Shown here in pieces: positions 1 through 6,160 of a DNA stretch of 8,913 nt. The stretch lies in the NCBI GenBank assembly GCA_039922955.1, contig JBDTDR010000039.1, forward strand, positions 1 to 8,913, in the 5' to 3' direction. The position numbers and the translations under genes were made by a program. Numbering within the stretch: position 1 is the first letter of the stretch; the number at the start of each line of letters is the position of its first letter. This DNA is from Tumulicola sp039922955 (lineage in GTDB: Bacteria > Vulcanimicrobiota > Vulcanimicrobiia > Vulcanimicrobiales > Vulcanimicrobiaceae). The notes beneath the pieces were generated by a model. It did no database searches and had not been told where the DNA came from. It worked only from the letters and a program-made list of their open reading frames with translations.

Positions 1-167
1 TCGCCCGGTCCTTCGCCGATCACCATCAGGCGAGCGAGGGAATCGCCTTCGCCGTAGACGTTGTTGCGCCGTTCGTACCCGATCGCGCACTTGCGACAGG
101 CGTTTGCCGCGGCGGCGGACTGTGCCAGCAGACGCTCGCGCCGCGCACGATCTTCAAGCGGGCTCAA
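1..167 (-). CDS. Uracil-DNA glycosylase, family 4/5 type (N-terminal part; gene runs off the left edge)
   Basis: Predicted to excise uracil from DNA as the first step of base excision repair. Only 55 full residues are inside the window. Visible are Cys24-Arg-Lys-Cys27, the first half of the four-cysteine 4Fe-4S ligand set of these enzymes; then ERRNNVYGEGD (32-42), the usual linker; then ARLMVIGEGPG (45-55), the hydrophobic strand plus motif A loop (GEGPG or GEAPG in the family) that activates the water. The proposed start is TTG at 167-165. It has GGAG at 179-176 with an 8-base spacer, and it overlaps the TGA of the upstream YbjQ-like gene (TTGA), so the two are probably co-translated. An in-frame GTG further upstream is possible but would lie inside the neighbour. 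The family is clear. Family 4 versus 5 needs the missing C-terminal part. Confidence 0.85.
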   Translation of the reverse strand, partial: MSPLEDRARRERLLAQSAAAANACRKCAIGYERRNNVYGEGDSLARLMVIGEGPG

Positions 168-514
168 ACGGTCTTCTCCGCGCCGGTCTTGTCGACCAGC
201 ACCGCCTGCCCAAACGCCACGACCTTGCACGAGCCGTCGGCGCCTTCCGAGACGTAAAACTGCAATCCGACGACGGCATTGGCGCCGAGTGCATCGGCGC
301 GCTGCCGCAGCGCGTCGAGCGCGTCGCTGCGCAGCTGCTCCGCATCACTGAGGAACTCGCCGGCAGCTAAACCGATCAGCATTCCTAAGCTGCGGAAGGT
401 CGAACGCAAGCGACTGCGCTGGCGCGATGCCGTCCCGGAGACGAACCCGAAGGCGTTGACCGTGCGGTACCCGTCGAGCTGGTCGAAGGTAACGACGTCG
501 TCGCGCGCGATCAC
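164..514 (-). CDS. YbjQ/UPF0145 family protein (heavy-metal-binding-domain type)
   Basis: A 116-residue protein with the fold signature of the YbjQ/UPF0145 (DUF74) family. These are small, probably oligomeric cytosolic proteins with no settled function, although the Pfam name suggests metal binding. Family features seen are TFDQLDGYRTVNAFGFVSG (near 9-27), matching the N-terminal 'T...l.GY.iv...G.VsG' strand pair, and ADALGANAVVGLQFYVSE, matching the conserved 'A...GANAvvG..f' core strand. The middle, with SLGMLIGLAAGEF, replaces the usual 'GGe' segment. The start is GTG at 514-512, chosen because the homologous region begins about there; no clear ribosome site precedes it, so the start is uncertain. 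The stop overlaps the TTG of the glycosylase gene by 4 bases, suggesting one transcript. The next gene diverges from it across 45 bases. Confidence 0.75.
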   Translation of the reverse strand: MIARDDVVTFDQLDGYRTVNAFGFVSGTASRQRSRLRSTFRSLGMLIGLAAGEFLSDAEQLRSDALDALRQRADALGANAVVGLQFYVSEGADGSCKVVAFGQAVLVDKTGAEKTV

Positions 515-559
515 GGCGGGAGGCAGGCCACGCCGTATCGGCGGTCGGAGAGTGGGAAC

Positions 560-1528
560 ATGCCGGAGCGTTCACCGTCGGTGCTTATCATCCGCCTCGA
601 TGCGATCGGCGACGCGCTGGCGCTCGCGCCGCTGCTGGCAGCCCTGCGCGCCGGCGCGATCCCCACCGACGTCGTGTTGCGCCCTGAAAACGCCGACATC
701 TTCTCCTCGCGCGCCGTGCGCCGGGTCATTGCGGGCACGTTCGATCTGCGGTCCGGCAAGCCGTCGAATCTCGCTGCGGTCGAACGCCTGGGTGAAGAAC
801 TCGCTTTGCGCGACTACACCCACGCACTCGTCGCAACCGAAGATCCGAGCGGGTACCGATTGGCTCGCGCCTCCCGAGCGCCGGTGCGGATCGGCTTTAC
901 GAACGCCTGGGGCAAACCGCTGAAAAGCCTGTGGTCGCGGGGCTTTCTCACCGACGCCGTGTATCGCAGCGCCGGGCTCGACCCGCGCGCGCCGCACGAG
1001 TGCGAGGTCTTATTCCGGCTCGGTGCCGCAATCGTTGGCGCGTCGACTCCGACGCGCGACATCGCCGAGCTTCGTCCGCTGGTGCTGGACGACGAGCCCC
1101 CCGTTGACGATCGGGTCGCCGTTCAAATCACCGACAAGTGGGACCGGCTCGGGATTGCGTTCGATCAGGTGATTCAGACCGTCCGACAGCTGGCCGGGTT
1201 TGGCGCGCTGCGCTTGATGGCGAGCGATCGCGAAAACGACTATGCCGACCGCACCGCGCGGGCGACCGGGCTGGAGGTGGAACGTTTTGCCGCAACGGCA
1301 CCTTGGAAGGCCGCCATCGCCGCGGCTCCGGCGCTGGTTGCGCCCGACTCCGGCGCGCTGCACGTGGCCGGGATGGTGGGCACCCCGGTCGTCGCCGTGT
1401 ACCCGCCGACGCGCGACTTTTCGCTGCAGGTCGCGCGCTGGGCACCGTGGGCGGCACCGCATCGGATCGTTCGCGCGGATGCCGGCTGGCCCGCCCGCAC
1501 CGGCGACGCGCTCGCGCAACTCCTTTGA
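560..1528 (+). CDS. Glycosyltransferase family 9 (ADP-heptose:LPS heptosyltransferase-like)
   Basis: A 322-residue GT-B fold glycosyltransferase of the heptosyltransferase family (GT9), expected to add a nucleotide-sugar-derived residue to lipopolysaccharide core or another surface glycan on the cytoplasmic face of the inner membrane. The N-terminal strand-helix SVLIIRLDAIGDALALAPLL (7-26) is the hallmark GT9 start, with Asp-Ala-Ile-Gly-Asp in place. The C-terminal donor-binding segment DSGALHVAGMVGTPVVAVYP (263-282) matches the 'D(T/S)GxxHlAaalGtPvvalfgpt' motif. At 322 residues it is close to the usual length of the family. The ATG at 560 has GGAG at 547-550 with 9 bases of spacing. It diverges from the YbjQ-like gene and converges on the DUF2079 gene with about 20 bases between stops; no clear terminator is visible there. 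The true acceptor and donor cannot be told from sequence. Confidence 0.88.
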   Translation: MPERSPSVLIIRLDAIGDALALAPLLAALRAGAIPTDVVLRPENADIFSSRAVRRVIAGTFDLRSGKPSNLAAVERLGEELALRDYTHALVATEDPSGYRLARASRAPVRIGFTNAWGKPLKSLWSRGFLTDAVYRSAGLDPRAPHECEVLFRLGAAIVGASTPTRDIAELRPLVLDDEPPVDDRVAVQITDKWDRLGIAFDQVIQTVRQLAGFGALRLMASDRENDYADRTARATGLEVERFAATAPWKAAIAAAPALVAPDSGALHVAGMVGTPVVAVYPPTRDFSLQVARWAPWAAPHRIVRADAGWPARTGDALAQLL

Positions 1529-1550
1529 GCCGCGCGCTCTCGAGCGTCCG

Positions 1551-2894
1551 CTAGCGGCAAGCCGCGGTGCGGCGGTAGAGTTCGATCCCACCGGCGCGAT
1601 CGACTGCGACGTAGCGGCCGGCGCGTACGAGATCGGTCAACGCGCCGCCGTACTCTTGCAAGCGCGGCGAATCCGGATAGGCTCGATCGATCAGGACAAT
1701 GCACGCCTGCGTATCGATCCTCGGATCCTCGGGCAGAAGGCGCGCGAACGGATCGTCCAACGCTAAATGGGTGTACGCTTCTTCCTGCGTGGCGATGCTG
1801 TCGTCGCTCGGAAGCGCGCGCAGCACACCGTCGAGCGCCGCATCCCGCGCTTGCGGCGGCCGCAGATTCAATCCCGGGTGCAGGGGATTCGCGACCACTA
1901 GCTCCACGACGCACAACGCGAGCGCCCAATACAGTGCCGGACGCGCGCGGCCGCGGTGCGCCAAACCCGCGATTCCCGCCGCAAATGCGACCAACACGTA
2001 ACCGATCCACGCGCCCGAATAGTGCGTTCCGAGCGTGAACGTCGTACTCATTCGCGACGCAAGCACTTCTAGCAGCGGCGGCACCGCGAGCAGCATGACG
2101 CGCGTTCGAAACGGCACGAACGCCAGGGGCGCGAGCAATAGCACCAGGAATCCCAACCGCTCCAAGAGACCTAGTCCGGCAAGGCCGCGCCAATCCGCCG
2201 TCGTCCACGCATAGAAGCGCGTCGGCTGCCACGCCGGGTTTCCGTTTGCATGCGGTTCGATCGCGAGGAAGAACGTCGCGGCTACGACGACGGAAACGAC
2301 CGCCACGCCGGCGGCAAAACGCGCCCGCCGGCGATCGCCGCGATAGGCGACCGCACCGGCGATGCCGGCAAAGGCGAGAAACAGCGCTTGATCTTCTTTT
2401 ACCGCGAGCGTGAGCGCGGCAAAGAACCCTGCCCAGCCCAATCGGCCCGCGTCGAAAGCATACAAGGCCCACGCCACCGCGGCCGGCGCGAAACCGTTCT
2501 CGTGAAAGTCGCCAAACGTCAGGCCGGCCAACGGCGGATATAGCCACACGACCACGGCCGCCAGCCGCGCCGTCGACCGGTCGCCGCGCGCGCGAACGAT
2601 CGCATAAATCGGCGGCGCGCACAACGCCCCGGCGATCGCCTGCAGCGCGATCAGCACGACCTCAGCATGCACGAACGCGACGGCTATACCCGCGACGTAG
2701 AGGATCGGCGAAAAGTGGTACGCCCAGTGACTGCCCTCGAGCGGATTGCAAAAACAACCGAACGCGCTGGCGACGGTTTGTTCGAAGATCCCGAAATCGA
2801 CCAAGTTCCGATGCGCCGCATACTTGACCGAACCCAGCCAGGTGAAAAGCACGGCATAGGCGAGACACCCCGCCCACAGGACCCGGTCTTTCAC
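1551..2894 (-). CDS. DUF2079 family polytopic membrane protein (GT-C glycosyltransferase-like)
   Basis: A 447-residue integral membrane protein. DUF2079 proteins are uncharacterised, but their topology resembles GT-C (mannosyl/arabinosyl-type) glycosyltransferases using lipid-linked donors; the function here is inferred only from that. Characteristic stretches are an N-terminal membrane helix, then NLVDFGIFEQTV (31-42), then a HFSPIL segment, a YPPLAGLTFGDFHENGF loop, and AVKEDQALFLAFAG. These match the family's 'DlGif.Q', 'H.sPil', 'yP.l...fdFH' and 'KED' motifs. Many further hydrophobic helices follow, and the C-terminal hundred residues or so form a soluble domain. The start is GTG at 2894-2892, chosen because it directly precedes the first helix; the ribosome site is weak. 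The gene begins 15 bases past the prfB stop on the same strand, so it may be expressed by read-through from prfB. It converges with the GT9 gene, and both could act on cell-envelope glycans. Confidence 0.8.
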   Translation of the reverse strand: MKDRVLWAGCLAYAVLFTWLGSVKYAAHRNLVDFGIFEQTVASAFGCFCNPLEGSHWAYHFSPILYVAGIAVAFVHAEVVLIALQAIAGALCAPPIYAIVRARGDRSTARLAAVVVWLYPPLAGLTFGDFHENGFAPAAVAWALYAFDAGRLGWAGFFAALTLAVKEDQALFLAFAGIAGAVAYRGDRRRARFAAGVAVVSVVVAATFFLAIEPHANGNPAWQPTRFYAWTTADWRGLAGLGLLERLGFLVLLLAPLAFVPFRTRVMLLAVPPLLEVLASRMSTTFTLGTHYSGAWIGYVLVAFAAGIAGLAHRGRARPALYWALALCVVELVVANPLHPGLNLRPPQARDAALDGVLRALPSDDSIATQEEAYTHLALDDPFARLLPEDPRIDTQACIVLIDRAYPDSPRLQEYGGALTDLVRAGRYVAVDRAGGIELYRRTAACR

Positions 2895-2909
2895 GCGCGG
2901 GCTTTCACT

Positions 2910-4020
2910 TTAGGACGACGCGAGGGCGCGTCGCTGCTGTAAGTACGGCCAAACGAATGCGTCGATATCGCCGTCGAGCACGCCTTGCGCGTTCCCAATC
3001 GCGACCTCGGTGCGATGGTCCTTGACGAGCTGGTATGGTTGCAGAACGTACGAACGAATCTGCGACCCCCATTCGTTGGCTTGACGTTCGCCGCGGAGAT
3101 CTTCGAGGCGGCGTTCGTGCTCCTCCGCCGCTCGCCGCACGAGCTTGGCGCGCAGAATATTCATCGCGACCTCGCGGTTTTGCGCCTGCGAACGTTCTTG
3201 CTGCGACGCCACCACGATCCCGCTGGGAATGTGGATGAGCCGGACGGCGGACTCCGTTTTGTTGACGTATTGCCCGCCCGCGCCGCCCGACTTGAACGTT
3301 TCCACTCGGAGGTCGTCGGGTTTGATCTCGACGTCGAATTTATCGCCCACTTCGATCTCGGGAATTACGTCGACCGCGGCAAACGACGTATGCCGCCGGT
3401 GCGCCGCGTCAAACGGCGACAGCCGCACGAGGCGGTGAACGCCGCGTTCGCTTTCAAGCATACCGTACGCGTTGCGCCCGCGCATAAAGAAGGTTATCGA
3501 TTTGAGGCCGGCTTCTTCGGCGGGGGATTCGTCGACGACTTGGGTGGAGAATCCCTTAGACTCGGCCCAGCGCAGGTACATGCGGGCGAGCATCTGCGTC
3601 CAGTCGGCGGCATCGACGCCACCCGCACCGGCAAAGATGCTGACGATCGCGCTGTGACCGTCGAACTCTCCGCTGAAGTTTGCCGCCATTTCGAGCTGCT
3701 CGATCGCGCTCTGGGCCGCGGCGATGCTGCGTTCGGCCTCGGGCTGCGCGGCCGGATCGTCGGAAAAGAGCTCGAGCATCTCGCGCGCCTCCCGCAGGGA
3801 TCGCGCGACGCTCTCGATGGCATCGGTCTCGGCGCGCAACTCGGACGACTCCTTCATCACACGTTGCGCCAAGTCCGGATCGCTCCAAAACCCTTCGGCG
3901 CGCGAGCGCTCTTCGAGCTCGATTACGCGACGGCTCTTGCCTGCGTAGTCAAAGACGCTCCTTGAGCGCTTTGAGACGCTCGTCGAGACGGGCGATGGTG
4001 GTCAGTTGCGTATCGCTCAT
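2910..4020 (-). CDS. prfB: Peptide chain release factor 2 (RF2), with programmed +1 frameshift
   Basis: RF2 ends translation at UGA and UAA codons in the ribosomal A site. The gene has two frames. The first runs from ATG at 4020-4018 for 23 codons to CTT (3954-3952) and is closed by an in-frame TGA (3951-3949). Skipping one base resumes at GAC (3950-3948) and continues to 2910, giving 369 residues, close to the 365 of E. coli RF2. The joined protein reads LDYAGKSRRVIELEERS across the shift, matching the family's conserved 'LDYd.K' region. The codon-recognition tripeptide SPF is at 201-203 and the catalytic GGQ at 248-250 (SGGAGGQYVNKTESAVR), nearly the E. coli positions. The large ORF alone would lack the N-terminus. 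Expression is autoregulated, since low RF2 favours the shift. The first ATG lacks a strong ribosome site. The gene is divergent from the gene at 4116, with 95 bases between. Confidence 0.95.
3948..3963 (-). promoter_or_regulatory. RF2 programmed +1 frameshift site
   Basis: On the minus strand the bases read AAGGAG CGT CTT TGA C. This has all the elements of the classical prfB recoding site: an internal Shine-Dalgarno-like hexamer (3963-3958), a three-base spacer, the slippery CUU (3954-3952), and the UGA stop followed by C, a weak termination context. The three-base spacing is the same as in E. coli (AGGGGG TAT CTT TGA C). The established mechanism is that slow UGA reading at low RF2 allows the leucyl-tRNA to slip onto UUU, so RF2 controls its own synthesis. 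Confidence 0.95.
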
Positions 4021-4072
4021 GGCGGCAAGGCGTTTCTGACTATTCGGCGCGGCTCCCTTGTCGCGACGCGCA

Positions 4073-4106
4073 TCCGTCGTGAACGGCGTTCAACCACTAC
4101 GACGGA
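4073..4106 (+). promoter_or_regulatory. Nested inverted repeat overlapping the ribosome site of the 4116 gene
   Basis: TCCGTCGT (4073-4080) pairs perfectly with ACGACGGA (4099-4106). Inside it TGAAC (4080-4084) pairs with GTTCA (4088-4092) around a GGC loop. The outer right arm overlaps the first three bases of the GGAGG ribosome site (4104-4108), which is 7 bases from the ATG. As RNA this could hide the ribosome site; as DNA it could be an operator. Both roles are inference from symmetry alone. Confidence 0.35.
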
Positions 4107-4115
4107 GGTTGATTC

Positions 4116-4547
4116 ATGTCCATCCAGCCGCTCGAAGGGTCGCTCGGCACGACCCAGCTCACGCCCTTCTCCGGCCTCGGCGAAAGCGCGGGCCCGCTCT
4201 CCCAAGAATTCGCGTCCGGTACGATTTCCGGCGATGCCATCTCCCGGATGGTGCCCCCGTGGCTGACCGGCTCGATGTCAAACCCCGGTCAAACTGCGAT
4301 GTTCGGCCCGCTCCCGGGGCTGCTGCAGCAACTGATGCAGATGCTGCAATATATGATGGGCGGCGGCATGAGCGCCGGCGCGGGCTCGCCGTACGCAAGC
4401 GGGGGCGGCGGCTGGCCTTACGGAGGCGCGAACAACCCTCCGCCCTATGGCGGCCAGAGCAACTGTCCGCCTTACGGCAACGAACAGTTTTTTCGGAATG
4501 CAACCGGCTCCAGCGAAGGCGATCCGCACCTGTCCTTTGACGGGTAG
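4116..4547 (+). pseudogene. Truncated Gly/Gln/Met-rich exported-type protein ending at a GDPH motif
   Basis: A 143-residue ORF with a strong ribosome site (GGAGG, 4104-4108, 7 bases from ATG), so translation is likely. No classical signal peptide is seen. The first 65 residues are Ser/Thr/Gly/Pro-rich; then comes a hydrophobic, amphipathic run LLQQLMQMLQYMMGGGM, similar in style to the Gln/Leu/Met helices and Gly patches of harpin-type proteins; then a Gly/Pro/Tyr-rich linker. The last residues are NATGSSEGDPHLSFDG. GDPH followed by a strand and FDG opens von Willebrand type D-like domains, and GDPH is also the self-cleavage core of DUF1521 (NopE-type) domains. Here a TAG follows at once, and the sequence beyond changes character. 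I read this as an N-terminal stump whose C-terminal domain was lost at a rearrangement near 4545. A naturally short protein cannot be excluded. Confidence 0.6.
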
Positions 4548-4619
4548 AACTTGATTCTGGTAGCATAGACGCCGCCTTGCTAATGGGTCTACTCGTGACC
4601 GTTTTGGCCGGAAATCCAA

Positions 4620-4929
4620 TTACCCCTGGCTCCCGATTCCGGCCCTATCCCAACTGAAGGTTTGGGTCGGCGTGCGATTGCCGCCCGGCTGCGCGATCGT
4701 GACGCCGGTCACCGACGTCGGTAAGCCGTTCGCATTGTAGGCGTAGGAAACGTGATAGCCGGGCTCGGGGATGTTATTCTTTGCGTCGGTACATGTGGCG
4801 CTGTAGCAGGCGGTATACGCATCGGTAAGCTGTCCAAAGGTCTCGTTGGTAGCCGACTGCCAGAGGTAGTGCGTGGTCCCGGCGCCGCCCGGGCACTCCG
4901 TACCGCTGGGCCATGGCCCTGAGTCGGGT
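4620..4929 (-). pseudogene. YD-repeat (Rhs-like) protein fragment
   Basis: A frame of about 102 codons bounded by TGA upstream (near 4930) and TAA at 4622-4620. It has no start codon near its beginning; the first in-frame candidate is a GTG late in the frame, so it is an internal gene piece. It reads THYLWQSATNETFGQLTDA, then GYHVSYAYNANGLPTSVTG, then TPTQTFSWD. The 'Y.YnaNGl.tsvt' and 'T.tfsWD' pattern is that of YD repeats, which build the shell around the C-terminal toxin in Rhs and related polymorphic toxins. It lies downstream of the immunity-like ORF on the same strand, as expected for successive modules in an Rhs locus. Both ends are broken: on the left it abuts the stump of the 4116 gene, and on the right it lies 15 bases from the next ORF. 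The repeat assignment is by pattern only. Confidence 0.5.
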
Positions 4930-4944
4930 CAGGTCCAGGGAGCG

Positions 4945-5394
4945 CTACAATGTGCCAGGCTGCTCGGGGGATATCGTGACGCGAGGAGGCCTTGATTGAG
5001 CATTAGGATTTTCGATGGCCTTGGTCAGGGCAGCGAGCCACTGATACCAAATATTCGACACCGGTCGATTTGTTAAATCGAACGCCGACATATTGTGCAA
5101 CAATGCAATAACCTGGGGTTCCTCCGACCAACTAAGTTGAAACGAAAGATAGTCTCGCGCCTTCGTAAATGCGTCGGCGGCGGTCATTTCTTGGGTTTCA
5201 CCCCACATTTTCCTCCATTCAAACAGGACACCGGGGTCGGAAGATTTCCCTGTTGGCTCAATTTCCATGTAACTCCATAACAGCGTGATGTCAATTGACC
5301 TGGTCGTATTCGAAAGATATTCCAGAAAGCATTGGAGTCCCGAATAGGCGCAGTCGGATGTCACACAGGTATGCCTTGTGATTTCTGACTTCAA
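4945..5394 (-). CDS. Unrecognised small protein, possible immunity protein of a polymorphic toxin
   Basis: A complete ORF of 149 residues if it starts at the TTG at 5394-5392, which has a G-run (GGGGGG) about 8 bases upstream. A GTG at 5442 would give 165 residues, but the added stretch is basic and looks out of frame. I recognise no exact family. It is acidic/neutral, soluble, Trp- and Leu-rich and has no membrane helix: RSIDITLLWSYMEIE, then a middle MTAADAFTKARDYLSFQL, then IALLHNMSAF, then NIWYQWLAALTKAI near the C-terminus. The arrangement 'M..aeAf.kardyL....., ...l...ms, ...W..WL.al.ka' resembles small immunity proteins encoded after Rhs/CDI toxins. Context agrees: the TTG overlaps by 4 bases (TTGA) the stop of a tail-like frame upstream, and a YD-repeat fragment follows. 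Base composition is visibly lower in GC than prfB or the GT9 gene, suggesting transfer. The function is an inference. Confidence 0.5.
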   Translation of the reverse strand: MKSEITRHTCVTSDCAYSGLQCFLEYLSNTTRSIDITLLWSYMEIEPTGKSSDPGVLFEWRKMWGETQEMTAADAFTKARDYLSFQLSWSEEPQVIALLHNMSAFDLTNRPVSNIWYQWLAALTKAIENPNAQSRPPRVTISPEQPGTL

Positions 5395-5523
5395 TGGTTT
5401 AGCCCCCCGTTTTGAATTACTCCGTTTAACACTTCGACCCACCAGGTTCCACCGCCCTGATTCGGCATATTGTATCTTAACTTGGGCCCCGCATCAGTCT
5501 TTATCGTTTTGGATGGATCGATA
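5391..5523 (-). pseudogene. C-terminal tail of an interrupted gene (toxin-end candidate)
   Basis: Immediately outside the inverted repeat at 5524, the minus strand stays open for about 44 codons and ends at TGA 5393-5391. It reads HIDPSKTIKTDAGPKLRYN, then GGGTWWVEVLNGVIQNGGLNH. The composition, with paired Trp and alternating Gly/Asn turns, looks like a true protein end, but no family is recognised. Its stop overlaps the TTG of the immunity-like gene, as in tightly coupled toxin-immunity pairs. It has no upstream part in this window because the insertion sequence begins at 5524. A competing frame (PQVKIQYAESGRW-like) is also open here, so this call is weak. Confidence 0.3.
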
Positions 5524-5546
5524 TGGGCTAGGCCCCATCATGCAGC
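5524..5546. repeat. Left copy of a 23-bp perfect terminal-type inverted repeat
   Basis: Starts TGGGCTAGGCCCCATC and ends ATGCAGC; the exact reverse complement is at 8700-8722. The outer end begins TG, and the partner ends CA, the usual tips of IS3-family elements. The stop codon of the transposase fragment (5540-5538) lies within this repeat, as is common for the right inverted repeat of IS3-type elements. The flanking bases on the two sides (ATA left, CCT right) do not form a target duplication. Confidence 0.8.
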
Positions 5547-5813
5547 CAGTGATTCCTGTGACGGTTGGGTAATTTCGTAAAGCGCAAGGAACTCCTCGGG
5601 TGTCATGCCGCCGAGCGAGCTGTGGGGGTGAACGCCGTTGTAGGAATGTCGCCAGGCTTCTGCTCCGTCGCAGACCTCGAAGATCGTTCGGTATCGATTT
5701 GCCTGAAGCAGTTCGTCGCGAACGCGGGAGTTGAACTGCTGGCTCGTTGGTTTCCAGCTGAAAGTCCTCGTCCTCATCCAGTCGATCCACCCTAAAAGGC
5801 CGTACTTCCGTCG
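5538..5813 (-). pseudogene. IS3-family transposase (OrfB), C-terminal remnant
   Basis: The last hundred or so codons end at TGA 5540-5538, inside the terminal repeat. FNSRVRDELLQANRYRTI matches the 'FNgrLRDEcLn..wF' block after the catalytic core. AWRHSYNGVHPHSSLGGMTP followed by EEFLALYE is the hallmark IS3/IS51-type ending 'WR.dYN..RPHSSLGyltPaEF'. The DDE active-site residues, apart from what would lie upstream, are absent. The stretch before FNSR (GLLGWIDWMRTRTFSWKPT) no longer resembles transposase. No OrfA or promoter is found, so this copy cannot encode its own transposition. It is fused in frame to an NHL fragment upstream. Confidence 0.8.
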
Positions 5814-5939
5814 AATAACATAGATATTCAGCTTAGCATCTACTGCGATCGCTGTCGGATCGTACCAGACTGAGCCAACGGTTGTAACGGTCCCATCTTT
5901 TGTGATCTTGTAGATAACGCGAGGTGGCTGGAGGCGCAA
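5814..5939 (-). pseudogene. NHL-repeat (beta-propeller) fragment
   Basis: About 41 codons, opened by TTG directly after an in-frame TGA, reading RVIYKITKDGTVTTVGS, then WYDPTAIAVDAKLNIYVI. This is one NHL blade: 'vykit.dG.vttvag...P.giavd..gniYva'. NHL blades precede YD-repeats in some surface and toxin proteins, so it may come from the same locus as the neighbouring Rhs-like pieces. It has neither its start nor its next blade; transposase sequence follows directly in the same frame. It is not expected to be functional. Confidence 0.55.
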
Positions 5940-6160
5940 TCAAGGCACCTCGACAATGGCGCCAGGACTCTATCCAACTCGCATCCGCTCTACCGCGTCG
6001 GCCTCAACTCGACTTTCTCCTCGAATCTTGCATTCTTGTCGAGCGAACAACAGTGACTTGATGTGCCCTGAGAGCCAGCAAATATTTTTGCCAGCCTCGT
6101 AACATTTCGAGCCTTCGCCGATCTCTTTATGGAAGAGATCGATCCACGAGAAGGAGGCCT
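5940..6160 (+). promoter_or_regulatory. Upstream region of the sigma factor gene with two inverted repeats
   Basis: No gene is seen in this stretch. An AT-rich palindrome GCAAA-TATT-TTTGC lies at 6078-6091. About 40 bases further on is the 9-bp stem described separately at 6119-6141. Between them GTAACATTT (6099-6107) followed about 15 bases later by CGATC (6119-6123) could be -35 and -10 elements of an ECF-type promoter serving self-activation, but this match is loose. The ribosome site AAGGAGG is at 6151-6157. Confidence 0.3.
6119..6141 (+). promoter_or_regulatory. Perfect 9-bp inverted repeat in the leader of the sigma gene
   Basis: CGATCTCTT (6119-6127) pairs with AAGAGATCG (6133-6141) around TATGG. 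It ends 9 bases before the AAGGAGG ribosome site and 19 before the ATG. It lacks a T-run, so it is not an intrinsic terminator. It could be a leader hairpin affecting ribosome access or RNA stability, or a dimer-bound operator. No further evidence separates these. Confidence 0.45.

Noticed and set aside
1529..1565. Terminator between the converging GT9 and DUF2079 genes
   Set aside because: Only the short palindrome CCGCTAGCGG at 1547-1556 is present, without loop or T-run.
1240..2622. 460-codon minus-strand open frame crossing the GT9 and DUF2079 genes
   Set aside because: It is Arg/Ala-rich, crosses two recognised genes in wrong phases, and has no recognisable motif.
2985..3965. 326-codon plus-strand open frame opposite prfB
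   Set aside because: The minus strand encodes RF2 with all its motifs; the plus frame is the mirror of a high-GC gene and shows no domain.
4081..4091. LexA (Gram-positive SOS) box at GAACGGCGTTC
   Set aside because: The gap between GAAC and GTTC is three bases, not the four of the consensus; it is better explained as part of the nested hairpin.
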